A stretch of 64,000 nt of DNA from JACJYC01 sp964558465 (GTDB taxonomy: Bacteria > Bacteroidota > Bacteroidia > Chitinophagales > Saprospiraceae). Made by a program: the position numbers and the translations under genes. This document shows, one piece after another, positions 41,292 through 49,774 of this stretch (position 1 is the first letter of the stretch; each line of letters begins with the position of its first letter). The notes beneath the pieces are model-generated. The model did not search any database and was not told where the DNA came from. It saw only the letters and a list, made by a program, of their open reading frames with translations. Location: the NCBI GenBank assembly GCA_964558465.1, contig CAZLEF010000001.1:248001-312000 (forward strand), given 5' to 3'.

Positions 41292-42212
41292 ATGAAACGA
41301 AGAACCTTTTTACAAAACAGCCTTATGACATCAGCAACTGTTGCCACGGGCATCGGCGCATTATCTGCAACCGACCCCGTACTTCCCGCCCCCGGCACGC
41401 CTTTCCGCCTCAATTATGGCCCGCATGAAAATATGTTCCGGGAAAACGCGGGCCCCGATATCCTGGATCAGCTCCAATTTATGACAGACCAGGGGTTCAG
41501 GGCATTCGAAGACAATGGCATGAAGGGCCGTGAACCCGATCTCCAGAAAAAAATGGGCGAGCTAATGGCCAAATTAGGCATTCAAATGGGGGTTTTTGTG
41601 GCCAATAAGATCTACTGGACCGAACCCAACCTGGCTTCCGGAAAAGAAAGCCTTCGGGAAGAATTCCTCCAAAACATCCGGGAATCCGTCGAGGTGGCAA
41701 AAAGGGTAAACGCCACCTGGATGACCGTGGTGCCCGGGCATCTGGATTTGCGCCTGGACATGGGATATCAAACCGTGCATGTAGTCGAAAGCCTTAAACA
41801 AGCGGCCGCTATCCTGGAACCCCACGGACTGGTCATGGTACTGGAACCGCTTAATTTCCGCGATCACCCGGGTTTGTTCCTGACCAAGGCTTCGCAAGCC
41901 TATGAAATTTGTAAAGCAGTCGGCAGCCCGTCCTGCAAGATCCTGTTCGATATTTATCACCAACAGATCACCGAAGGTAATCTGATCCCGAACATTGAAA
42001 GATCGTGGGATGAGATCGCTTATTTCCAGATCGGGGATAATCCCGGCCGCAAGGAGCCTACAACGGGAGAGATCCATTATAAAAATGTCTTCAAATACAT
42101 TTATGACCGCGGGTTCCGCGGGGTTATGGGTATGGAACACGGCAACTCAAAACCGGGCAAAGAAGGAGAAATGGCCGTGATCAAAGCCTACCGGGAAGTA
42201 GATAATTTTTAA
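41292..42212 (+). CDS. Tat-exported TIM-barrel protein, hydroxypyruvate isomerase-like
   Basis: 306 residues. The N-terminus MKRRTFLQNSLMTSATVATG is a twin-arginine signal. The rest is the xylose-isomerase-like AP endonuclease 2 barrel: LQFMTDQGFRAFEDNGM, VFVANKIYW, TWMTVVPGH, LVMVLEPLNFRDHPG (Glu metal ligand), KILFDIYHQQITEGN (Asp/His), EIAYFQIGDNPGRKEP (Asp) and GFRGVMGMEHG (Glu). This is the residue set of hydroxypyruvate isomerase and of sugar isomerases/epimerases; the reaction in the periplasm is unknown. It sits 9 nt after apbE and is presumably co-transcribed. Confidence 0.86.
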   Translation: MKRRTFLQNSLMTSATVATGIGALSATDPVLPAPGTPFRLNYGPHENMFRENAGPDILDQLQFMTDQGFRAFEDNGMKGREPDLQKKMGELMAKLGIQMGVFVANKIYWTEPNLASGKESLREEFLQNIRESVEVAKRVNATWMTVVPGHLDLRLDMGYQTVHVVESLKQAAAILEPHGLVMVLEPLNFRDHPGLFLTKASQAYEICKAVGSPSCKILFDIYHQQITEGNLIPNIERSWDEIAYFQIGDNPGRKEPTTGEIHYKNVFKYIYDRGFRGVMGMEHGNSKPGKEGEMAVIKAYREVDNF

Positions 42213-42245
42213 AAAAAGCAGTAATAAACCTGGCAATGCGGCAGG

Positions 42246-44711
42246 TTATTCGTTTCTCAAACTATCTACCGGATTGGATAAAGCGGCCTTGATGCTTTGA
42301 AAACTGACGGTCATAAAAGCAATGGCTATCGCTGCCAATCCTGCTCCAAGGGCGATGGGTAAGTAGGCTCCCCATCCCAGATCGATCCTGTAGGCGTAAC
42401 TCTGCAACCACTTGTTCATCAGGAACCAGGCCAGGGGGGCCGCAATGATCAAGGAAACGAACACCAATCCCAGGAAATCTTTGGACAACAAACCCACCAG
42501 GCCGGAGGTTGATGCACCCAGTACTTTCCGGATGCCGATCTCTTTGGTCCGCATCAGGATCTGGTAACTTGCCAGCCCGAGCAGACCCAGGCACGCCACA
42601 AAAATGGCCAGTAAGGCAAAAAGGCCGAATACCCGTCCAAACTGAAGATCAGCCTGGTATTGTTTGTTGTAAAATTCATCCAGGAAAAAATAATCAAAAG
42701 GATCGTTGGGGAAGCGGACATTCCAGGCTTCCTGGATGGCGGCAACCGTATGCTGAATGCCGGCGCTCTCCACTTTGAAGGAATAATAACTGCGGCTTTC
42801 GGGCCGGAAATGAAAAGCAACCGGGTTGATGGCCTTTTGAAGCCCCTGGTGGTGAAAATCTTTGGTGACCCCAACAATCACCAGGGTATCTCCTCCGTTC
42901 GTAATGCGTTGGTTGACGGCCTCTTCGGGGTTATATCCGAATAATTTGGCCGCAGTTTGATTCACCAGAACATTGCGGCCCTCCTGATCTCCTCCGATAT
43001 CCTTTGAAAAAGGACGGCCAGCTGCCATTTCCAGATGATAAGCCGGCAGAAAATGTTCGTCGATACCGATATTGTACATCGTGTGGAGGGCGGATTGGGC
43101 GCCTGTACCCAATTGCCGGTAGCCGTTCGTCCAGTAAATTTCATCACCGGGTACACTGGAAGACGCTGTCAGACTTTTTACCTGGGGCAAGGCAAGAACC
43201 GTGTTTTTAAAGGGCTCAAAACTGCCCATGTACAGGCTGTCTATCGGGGTTTGAGCGCCCTCCACCACCAGCGTCTGGTCGATGTTGACCCCCAATTGCT
43301 GGTGGCGCATATATTGCAACTGGCGATATACCACCAGGGTGCCCGCAATGAGCGCGATCGAGGATGCAAACTGAAAAACGATCAATCCTTTGCGCAAAGA
43401 GATCCCGCCTCCTGTGTTTTTTAACACCCCTTTCAAAACAGCAATGGGCTGGAACCCGGACAATACGAACGCCGGGTATAATCCCGAAAGCGCGGTACCC
43501 AGCAAGAGCGCCGACACGCCCGTCAACCAGAACCCCGGGCTTGCCACCAAGTCGAAAGGGATCGGTTTGCCTACAAAACGGACAAAGGCCGGCATCAGCG
43601 ACATCACCCCAACCAAAGAAAGCGAAAACGCTGCCAGGTTCAACAAAAGACTTTCCATCAGGAATTGCCGCACCAGGTGCTGTCGCAACGCCCCCATGAC
43701 CTTCCGGACACCTACTTCCCGGGCCCGTTCGATCGAACGGGCAGTGGACAGGTTGACATAGTTGATCCAGGCAATGACCAGAATAAAAATAGCGATCAAA
43801 AATAAAACGGAAACGGCCTTCCCATCTCCATTCACCTCGGCCTCCTGATTGACGTTCGAGGAAAGGTGAATGGCCTGCATAGGAATGAGGTCTATATCAT
43901 TTCGTGCATTCAACCCCCGGGTTCGGTATCTTTCATTGACGTATTTATCAACAAATGCAGGAAAACGGGCTTTCACCGCCTCTGCGTCGGCGCCGGGTTT
44001 TAACTGAAAGTAGGTATAATAATCATACCAGCCCCAGGATGTTTCTGTCGCGTTGGTCGTATCGCCCCAGGTCTGAGCAACGATCTTGCTCAAAGTTGCA
44101 TACGAGACGAGGTAATCGATCACCAGATGCGAATTGGCCGGATAATCCTTGAAAACCCCCGTGATCTGATAACTCTGGAACAAATCCGGATCCTTGACAA
44201 CCAATTGTTCGCCCAGTACATCCGTTTTGCCGAAATATTTTTGAGCGATGCTTTCGGAAACAAGGATTTTGTCCGGACCGGAAAGGGCCGTTTCCTTGTC
44301 ACCGGAAAGCAACTCAATTGTGAACATGTTCAAAAAAGCGGGGTCGGCAAAATAACCTTTCTTCTCAGCGAATTTGATATTGGTTTGCGGGTTGCTCATC
44401 ACAAATTCGGCGTCATATAACCTGCACGCTTCTGCTATCTCTGCGAAGTCCCGTTTCATGGTTGGCGCAAAAGCAGGGTATGAGGTAGCGGATTGCCACG
44501 CCAGCCTTCCATCCTGGTAGGAATCGAGCCTTAAACGGTATATATTTTCACCGTTGGTGTGGAAGCGGTCATAACTGCGTTCAAAATTCACATACTGAAG
44601 AATGAGCAGGCAGCTGATCATGCCCAACGCCAGGCCAAAAATATTGAGCAACGAGAAACCTTTTCTTTTCTGAAGGTTGCGAAGGGCGATGGTAAAATAG
44701 TTTCTGAACAT
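42246..44711 (-). CDS. MacB/FtsX-type ABC transporter permease
   Basis: 821 residues. An N-terminal helix (FSLLNIFGLALGMISCLLIL) is followed by a MacB periplasmic core (about 45-250), a first FtsX block (VLFLIAIFILVIAWINYVNL onward), a second periplasmic domain (about 440-660), and a second FtsX block at the C-terminus (FGLFALLAIFVACLGLLGLA, then TKEIGIRKVLGAS). This long two-FtsX-domain form is the common Bacteroidota permease. No ATPase gene is adjacent. These systems act as mechanotransmission export devices or with TolC-like partners; substrate unknown. A hairpin with ATCA repeats lies just upstream of the start. Confidence 0.92.
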   Translation of the reverse strand: MFRNYFTIALRNLQKRKGFSLLNIFGLALGMISCLLILQYVNFERSYDRFHTNGENIYRLRLDSYQDGRLAWQSATSYPAFAPTMKRDFAEIAEACRLYDAEFVMSNPQTNIKFAEKKGYFADPAFLNMFTIELLSGDKETALSGPDKILVSESIAQKYFGKTDVLGEQLVVKDPDLFQSYQITGVFKDYPANSHLVIDYLVSYATLSKIVAQTWGDTTNATETSWGWYDYYTYFQLKPGADAEAVKARFPAFVDKYVNERYRTRGLNARNDIDLIPMQAIHLSSNVNQEAEVNGDGKAVSVLFLIAIFILVIAWINYVNLSTARSIERAREVGVRKVMGALRQHLVRQFLMESLLLNLAAFSLSLVGVMSLMPAFVRFVGKPIPFDLVASPGFWLTGVSALLLGTALSGLYPAFVLSGFQPIAVLKGVLKNTGGGISLRKGLIVFQFASSIALIAGTLVVYRQLQYMRHQQLGVNIDQTLVVEGAQTPIDSLYMGSFEPFKNTVLALPQVKSLTASSSVPGDEIYWTNGYRQLGTGAQSALHTMYNIGIDEHFLPAYHLEMAAGRPFSKDIGGDQEGRNVLVNQTAAKLFGYNPEEAVNQRITNGGDTLVIVGVTKDFHHQGLQKAINPVAFHFRPESRSYYSFKVESAGIQHTVAAIQEAWNVRFPNDPFDYFFLDEFYNKQYQADLQFGRVFGLFALLAIFVACLGLLGLASYQILMRTKEIGIRKVLGASTSGLVGLLSKDFLGLVFVSLIIAAPLAWFLMNKWLQSYAYRIDLGWGAYLPIALGAGLAAIAIAFMTVSFQSIKAALSNPVDSLRNE

Positions 44712-44725
44712 AGTCGGGTGCGTTT

Positions 44726-44757
44726 TCCGGATTCATTAATCAATCAATCAATCCGGA
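44726..44757. repeat. Inverted repeat enclosing (ATCA)n upstream of the MacB-like gene
   Basis: TCCGGATT (44726-44733) and AATCCGGA (44750-44757) are exact complements; the loop contains three AATC/ATCA tandem units. It falls in the leader of the permease gene 15 nt before its ATG and could influence its expression. Confidence 0.55.
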
Positions 44758-44874
44758 TGAGACAACAAAAATTATACCTAAATCATAAAAATTTGATATT
44801 CAGCATTTTAAATGATCTGAAGATCGATTTTAGTGTTCATAAACGCACAAAAGATGTTCGCTCTCGCACAAGCC

Positions 44875-45417
44875 TCATTCCGGGCCGGCGGGTTTTTCAC
44901 CAATACTGGTCGGTTCGGCTTCGGAAATCACCAGCGGAATTTCGTTCCGGATGGCTTTTTGAAAGGCCGTTTGAAGGGTTGTATATGATTTTCCATAACG
45001 CTTCAAGGCTGCCTCCTCCCACAACTCGGTGTAGGCAGCCTTGATCTCGTTGTAGGTCAGTAAGTAAGTTTTGTATTCGGTGCCCCGGTCGTTTTGGAGG
45101 GAAACGACCGCCTGATCGGGCCGCCGGGTTGGGTTTTTGATGAAGGTTTTAACCTCGGATCGCAGCAGGGAGAAATCGGATATTTGTCCTTCCACCATCA
45201 GTTGGTTGATGGAATTGACTTTGACCGTCAACACGTTTTCATCGTTTAAATTGACCAACTCATGGTTGGGGTCCCAGGGAGGCAATTTGACAAAAATGCC
45301 CTGCTCTTCCAATATTGTTGTCGTGACGAGAAAAAAGATCAGGAGCAAAAAGGCAATGTCCGCCATAGAACCGGCATTGATGGCGTTGTCGAAACGCCGA
45401 CGCTTAAAAGACCGCAT
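44875..45417 (-). CDS. exbD: ExbD/TolR-family biopolymer transport protein
   Basis: 180 residues. A basic N-terminus (RSFKRRRFDN) leads into a transmembrane helix carrying the proton-channel Asp20 (NAGSMADIAFLLLIFFLVTT), then a periplasmic domain. The C-terminal half (about 70-180) is longer than in E. coli ExbD and matches the extended Bacteroidota forms. ExbD works with ExbB and TonB; neither is nearby, so this copy is an orphan or pairs in trans. Divergent from the tocopherol-cyclase-like gene. Confidence 0.9.
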   Translation of the reverse strand: MRSFKRRRFDNAINAGSMADIAFLLLIFFLVTTTILEEQGIFVKLPPWDPNHELVNLNDENVLTVKVNSINQLMVEGQISDFSLLRSEVKTFIKNPTRRPDQAVVSLQNDRGTEYKTYLLTYNEIKAAYTELWEEAALKRYGKSYTTLQTAFQKAIRNEIPLVISEAEPTSIGEKPAGPE

Positions 45418-45520
45418 AGTTCAAAAATTTGGGGTAGTTTCGCCGACAAATCAATAGATGCGGGCCTGGCCGGATTTGGTGGGCGCCCGGATCCAAACCG
45501 CACGTGTTCAAACCGATTCT

Positions 45521-46507
45521 ATGCAAAACCAAATCCGTCGCTGGCGCGCCCTCTGGAATCCGGACATATTTCATGGCTGGGGCAAAAACCGGCGCTATTT
45601 TGAAGGATGGTATTATAAAATTGTCGACCCCACCGAACAGTACGCCTTCGCACTGATCCCGGGGGTCGCTTATGACGAACAGGGCCAAAGCCATGCTTTT
45701 ATCCAGCGGCTGGATGGGAAACAATGCACATCTGCCTATCATGAATTCCAGACCGGAGCCTTTCAACCCGGGCACAAAGAATTTAGTTTGCAGCTGGCGG
45801 ATAATTTTTTTTCTGCCTCGGAAATCAGGATAAACCTGCCGGAATTGAAAGGAGGGCTATCCTTTGACCAGCTATACCGATGGCCCAAAATGCTGGGCGC
45901 CCCGGGTATCATGGGCTGGTACTCGTTTATGCCTTTTATGGAGTGTTACCACGGCGTATTGAGTGTCGACCATCGTATCCGCGGCGAATTGGAAGTCTAT
46001 GGGAAAACGATTGATTTTACGGGCGGCAAGGGATACATGGAAAAAGACTGGGGCCGCTCTTTCCCGAGTTCATGGATTTGGACCCAAAGTAATCATTTTG
46101 AACAGGACAAATCCATTTCCGTGATGGCGTCCGTGGCCAATATCCCCTGGATCGGGAGCCATTTCATCGGTTATATCGTCGGATTCCTGTGGGAAGGCAG
46201 GTTGTACCGCTTCGCTACCTATACCGGCGCAAGGATGCGGGCTTCTTTGGCAGAAAAAACCATACGGCTGGCATTTAAGGACAAACGATACCGCCTCGAA
46301 ATAGACGCCCATCAGGCAGGCGGCGGCCAATTGGTTTCACCCATTCTGGGCAAAATGACCGGCAAGATCAGCGAAAGCATGCAATCGGCGCTTGAAGTGC
46401 GGTTTTTTGATAAGGACCGGCTTGTTTATTCAGGAGCCGGCAAAAATGCCGGACTGGAAGCGGCCGGACCGGTCGAAGAGCTGTTAACCAGGGATTGGCG
46501 CCGGTAA
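45521..46507 (+). CDS. Tocopherol-cyclase-like protein (PF14249-type)
   Basis: 328 residues from the ATG at 45521 (MQNQIRRWRALWNPDIFHGW); an ATG at 45458 adds 21 residues with no family resemblance. Motifs of the tocopherol cyclase-like family are clear: FHGWGKNRRYFEGWYYKIV, IPGVAYD, MGWYSFMPFMECYHGVLS, GGKGYMEKDWGRSFPSSWIW. In plants and cyanobacteria the enzyme closes the chromanol ring of vitamin E; homologues in non-photosynthetic bacteria and archaea are uncharacterised. No other tocopherol genes are seen. Lipid-like substrate is plausible but unproven. Confidence 0.85.
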   Translation: MQNQIRRWRALWNPDIFHGWGKNRRYFEGWYYKIVDPTEQYAFALIPGVAYDEQGQSHAFIQRLDGKQCTSAYHEFQTGAFQPGHKEFSLQLADNFFSASEIRINLPELKGGLSFDQLYRWPKMLGAPGIMGWYSFMPFMECYHGVLSVDHRIRGELEVYGKTIDFTGGKGYMEKDWGRSFPSSWIWTQSNHFEQDKSISVMASVANIPWIGSHFIGYIVGFLWEGRLYRFATYTGARMRASLAEKTIRLAFKDKRYRLEIDAHQAGGGQLVSPILGKMTGKISESMQSALEVRFFDKDRLVYSGAGKNAGLEAAGPVEELLTRDWRR

Positions 46508-46566
46508 AAAAGAAGAAAAAACACAAACTTCAGGCCTGTCCGGGGTGTTTTCTTTCCTTCGGTTGC

Positions 46567-46574
46567 TACATTTG
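46567..46574 (+). promoter_or_regulatory. -7 element TACATTTG for the TolC gene
   Basis: Perfect TAnnTTTG, with TGTTTTC about 16 nt upstream, the same variant -33 as the htrA promoter. Leader of about 70 nt to the ATG at 46653. Confidence 0.58.
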
Positions 46575-46652
46575 CATAACATTTTCCGACCTTTCAGATC
46601 ATATCAATCTATGCCGGACTTTGAACCATATCACAAATAATCCATTGAATTA

Positions 46653-48017
46653 ATGAACGATAGATCAACAATAATGAATACCTTCTTCAGACCCGTTTTG
46701 GTCTTCATGGCCTTCTTTGCTGCCATCCAGGCCGAAGGACAAACCGCGCTCAGCCTTTCCCAGGCAATTGAAACAGCATTGCAAAACAATTATCAGATCC
46801 AGATCAGCAAACTGGAACTTCAGCAGGCCCAGAACCTCAATGACTGGGGCGTCGCGGGGCGGTATCCCGGCATCAATCTGACCTTAAATAACAACAACAA
46901 CTTCAGCGGGTCAAAAAACCCGGCTTCCTTCCTCCGGGAGATCTCATCCTTCGGAACCGGAATTACGCCGGGGATAGAGGCCAATTGGATCCTTTTTGAC
47001 GGTTATAGGGTACGATATACTAAAAAACAATTGGAACAAAGGGAAATGTTCAGCGAAGTATCCACCCGGCTGGCGGTGGAATCCTCGATACTTTCCGTTA
47101 TCCAGGCTTATTACGCTGCCCTTGTGCAAAAAGAACAGTTGAATGTGCGGGAAGAAGCCCTCAATCTTTCCCGGGACAGGGTAAAGTACGAAGAAATCCG
47201 GCGGGAATTTGGCCAGACGGGTACTTTTGATCTGTTGCAATCCCAGGACGCCTACCTGAATGATTCTACCGCGTTCATCATTCAGACCAATACCTATCAA
47301 AACGCGCTGCGCTCCCTGAACCTGGCAATGGGCGTCGACAATTTTTCCGAATCCTACACCTTGAGCGACCCGCTGATCGCCGAACCTCAGATTTACGATC
47401 TGGATGCCATGAAGGCCAAAATGTCGGCCAATAATCCGGCACTCCTCAGCCTCCAGGCATCACGGGAATTAGCCCATACCAATACCCTGATCCAGGAAAG
47501 TGCAAAATCTTTTACTCTGAGCGTTAACGGCGGGGCCAACTACTCGAAGAGCCGGACACTTTTTGGTTCCGGTACCCGGGCGGACGGGACTTTGCTGGAA
47601 TTGGCCGGAAACAGAAACACCAATTATGCAGGGTTTTTAACTTTCACGGCAAGCTATAACCTTTTTGACGGCGGCGTGCGCAACCGCCTGATCCAAAATG
47701 CAAAAACAGGTGAAATCATTGCGCAACTCAACCTCGAAGATGCCAAACGCAATTTTTTCCTTCAACTGGAAAATACGCTTGCCACCTATAACAGCGAAAA
47801 AGAACTGGTATTGGTTACCCGGCAATTGGTCGATAATGCCCGCCGAAACCTGCAAATTGCAGAAGAACGGTTCAAAGGCGGCCTGGTCAATTCGTTTGAT
47901 TACCGGACCATCCAACTGGGGTATATCAACGCCAACCAGGCACTTTTTAATGCCATCTATAACCTGAAATTGACGGAAACGGAACTGATCCGGATCACGG
48001 GCGGGCTGGTTCGATAG
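46653..48017 (+). CDS. tolC: TolC-family outer membrane efflux protein
   Basis: 454 residues (447 from the second ATG at 46674). A signal peptide (LVFMAFFAAIQAEGQ) is followed by the two OEP repeats: LSLSQAIETALQNNYQIQI ... LSVIQAYYAALVQKEQLNVR, and MSANNPALLSLQASRELAHT ... GYINANQALFNAIYNLKLTE. The FGQTGTFDLLQSQDAYLND segment corresponds to the coiled tunnel. It would serve an RND or MacAB-type pump; no membrane fusion protein or pump gene follows it, so the partners are elsewhere. Confidence 0.93.
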   Translation: MNDRSTIMNTFFRPVLVFMAFFAAIQAEGQTALSLSQAIETALQNNYQIQISKLELQQAQNLNDWGVAGRYPGINLTLNNNNNFSGSKNPASFLREISSFGTGITPGIEANWILFDGYRVRYTKKQLEQREMFSEVSTRLAVESSILSVIQAYYAALVQKEQLNVREEALNLSRDRVKYEEIRREFGQTGTFDLLQSQDAYLNDSTAFIIQTNTYQNALRSLNLAMGVDNFSESYTLSDPLIAEPQIYDLDAMKAKMSANNPALLSLQASRELAHTNTLIQESAKSFTLSVNGGANYSKSRTLFGSGTRADGTLLELAGNRNTNYAGFLTFTASYNLFDGGVRNRLIQNAKTGEIIAQLNLEDAKRNFFLQLENTLATYNSEKELVLVTRQLVDNARRNLQIAEERFKGGLVNSFDYRTIQLGYINANQALFNAIYNLKLTETELIRITGGLVR

Positions 48018-48032
48018 ACCAGGTTTTTGGAA

Positions 48033-48944
48033 TCAGTACTCCGGCTGCCAAAGGATGATCGTCCGGTCGTCGCTGGCGGAAACCAGGATATTCCTGTAGT
48101 TTGCCCAAAGCAGCCGGTTGACCGAGTTGAGGTGACCGCCGTCCCGGCGAGCCTCCAGCACTTTAATCAGGCTGAAATTGGCGGCATCCCATATTTTAAT
48201 GGATTTATCCCGGCTTGCTGTGGCGAAATACCGGCCGTCGGGTGAAAAAACAATGTCGTTGATGGTAAACCAATGAGCGGCCAGATTGGCAGTTTTCTGC
48301 CAGGTGTTATCCTTCGGTTCCCAGACCGTTAATTGTGCGTCGCGGCCCCCGCTCAGCAAATACTTTCCGCCGGGGTGATAACGGACCGCAAACACGGAAT
48401 TGGCATGCGCCTCCGGAATATGATATTTTAAAGCCAGGGTTTTTTCGTCCAGAAAATAAAGCCCGTTATCGCTTGCGCCGGCACAAAGCTCGCCGGTCGA
48501 GGGACGATAGTCCAGGCTCCGCAAACTCCCGGAACTGAGAAATAAGGTGTCAACTGCTCTGCCTTGCCCGGCGTGCCAACGGGTGATTGCGCCGTCACCC
48601 CCCGCGGTATAAACATTTTCACCGACAGGAAGAATGGCAAAAACCCCTTTTTGATGATGGGCAATATTCCGGGTATTGCCGGGGTTTTCAAGATCGATCC
48701 AATGAATCCCTCCGTTCATATTCCCGCCGACTACCCGGGTTGGGGAAAGGCTTGCCAAAACAAACAATTGCGTTTCTGCTTTGGCAAGCAAGCGCCCGGT
48801 TTCCGGGTTATGGAACGACCAGCGGACGATCCATCCGTCGCCTGCAGCCGATAAAAAGGAGTCTTCCCCGGGTTCGGCGGCCAAGGCAAAAACGGCGCCC
48901 TGGTGCCCGGTCAACTGTGCTGTTTTTCGGATGTTGAAATTCAT
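48033..48944 (-). CDS. WD40-repeat beta-propeller protein
   Basis: 303 residues without a signal peptide. Seven WD units can be counted from recurring blocks such as HQGAVFALAAEPGEDSFLSA, SVFAVRYHPGGKYLLSGGRD, INDIVFSPDGRYFATASRDK (SIKIWD) and HLNSVNRLLWANYRNILVSA (SDDRTIILW). It should form a cytoplasmic protein-binding propeller. It begins 51 nt after the end of the OmpA gene on the same strand, so the two may be one transcript. No partner is suggested by the sequence. Confidence 0.93.
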   Translation of the reverse strand: MNFNIRKTAQLTGHQGAVFALAAEPGEDSFLSAAGDGWIVRWSFHNPETGRLLAKAETQLFVLASLSPTRVVGGNMNGGIHWIDLENPGNTRNIAHHQKGVFAILPVGENVYTAGGDGAITRWHAGQGRAVDTLFLSSGSLRSLDYRPSTGELCAGASDNGLYFLDEKTLALKYHIPEAHANSVFAVRYHPGGKYLLSGGRDAQLTVWEPKDNTWQKTANLAAHWFTINDIVFSPDGRYFATASRDKSIKIWDAANFSLIKVLEARRDGGHLNSVNRLLWANYRNILVSASDDRTIILWQPEY

Positions 48945-48995
48945 TTTTTCACCCTGGAAAGATATCGTGCGCAGGTGTCCTGCAGATCATATCGA

Positions 48996-49667
48996 TCAGA
49001 CCCCGATATCACCTTTTTTAGCGGCCCTTTTCAGTTTTTTATTGGCGTAAATAGCCACCTCTACCCTCCGGTTTTCCTGTTTGCCGGCGGTGGAAGCATT
49101 GTCGGCAACCGGCTGGCTTTCACCATAGCCGACCGTTGTAAGGCGATTAAAAGCCACGCCTTGCTGGATCAGGTAACCGGATACCGATTTGGCCCGGTTT
49201 TCGGATAAGGTTTGATTGTGTTCGTCGGTACCCGTGTTGTCCGTATGTCCTTCTATCAGGATATCCGTGTCCTCGTATTTCGCCAGAATTTCAGCCAACT
49301 CATTCAGATTAGCCTTGGTGTTTGGATTAAGCTGGTAAGAATCCACACCAAACAATAAACCTGAATCAAAAGTGATCAGGATGCCTTCGCCTACCCGCTC
49401 TACCTGAGCGCCTTTCATGTCCCGCCTGATTTCCGCCGCCTGTTTGTCCATATAACGGCCGATCAAAGCTCCGGCGGCGCCGCCCACCGCAGCGCCGATC
49501 AGAACGCCCACTACGGTATTGCCCGCTTTTTTGCCGATGATCCCCCCGATCACGCCGCCTGCAGTACCGCCGATTACGCCGCCTTTAACGGTGTTACTGG
49601 TTTTGCAGGCAGGCATGAGCGTCAGAAAAACCAGCGCAAGGATCCAATAGGATTTTGTTGCTTTCAT
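48996..49667 (-). CDS. OmpA-family lipoprotein with glycine-zipper segment
   Basis: 223 residues. The lipobox is LMPAC (Cys21). Residues 28-70 are a double glycine zipper (GGVIGGTAGGVIGGIIGKKA and VLIGAAVGGAAGALIG). The OmpA peptidoglycan-binding domain follows: LNPNTKANLNELAEIL, the IEGHTDNTGTDEHNQTLSEN motif, RAKSVSGYLIQ and the VGYGESQPVADN end. This is the YiaD-like layout: an outer-membrane lipoprotein that grips the cell wall. A perfect TATCTTTG -7 lies at 49741-49734. Confidence 0.95.
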   Translation of the reverse strand: MKATKSYWILALVFLTLMPACKTSNTVKGGVIGGTAGGVIGGIIGKKAGNTVVGVLIGAAVGGAAGALIGRYMDKQAAEIRRDMKGAQVERVGEGILITFDSGLLFGVDSYQLNPNTKANLNELAEILAKYEDTDILIEGHTDNTGTDEHNQTLSENRAKSVSGYLIQQGVAFNRLTTVGYGESQPVADNASTAGKQENRRVEVAIYANKKLKRAAKKGDIGV

Positions 49668-49774
49668 CCTTCCAATTTTTTTGGTGAAATAATTGATTTA
49701 TAGTCTGATTGCCGGTAAAAATACGGATCTTGGCAAAGATAAATAAATCATTCATCCTGATAAATCTTTTGGAA

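Noticed and set aside
45458..45520. Upstream ATG of the tocopherol-cyclase-like gene
   Set aside because: The extra 21 residues do not resemble the family; the ATG at 45521 fits its usual N-terminus.
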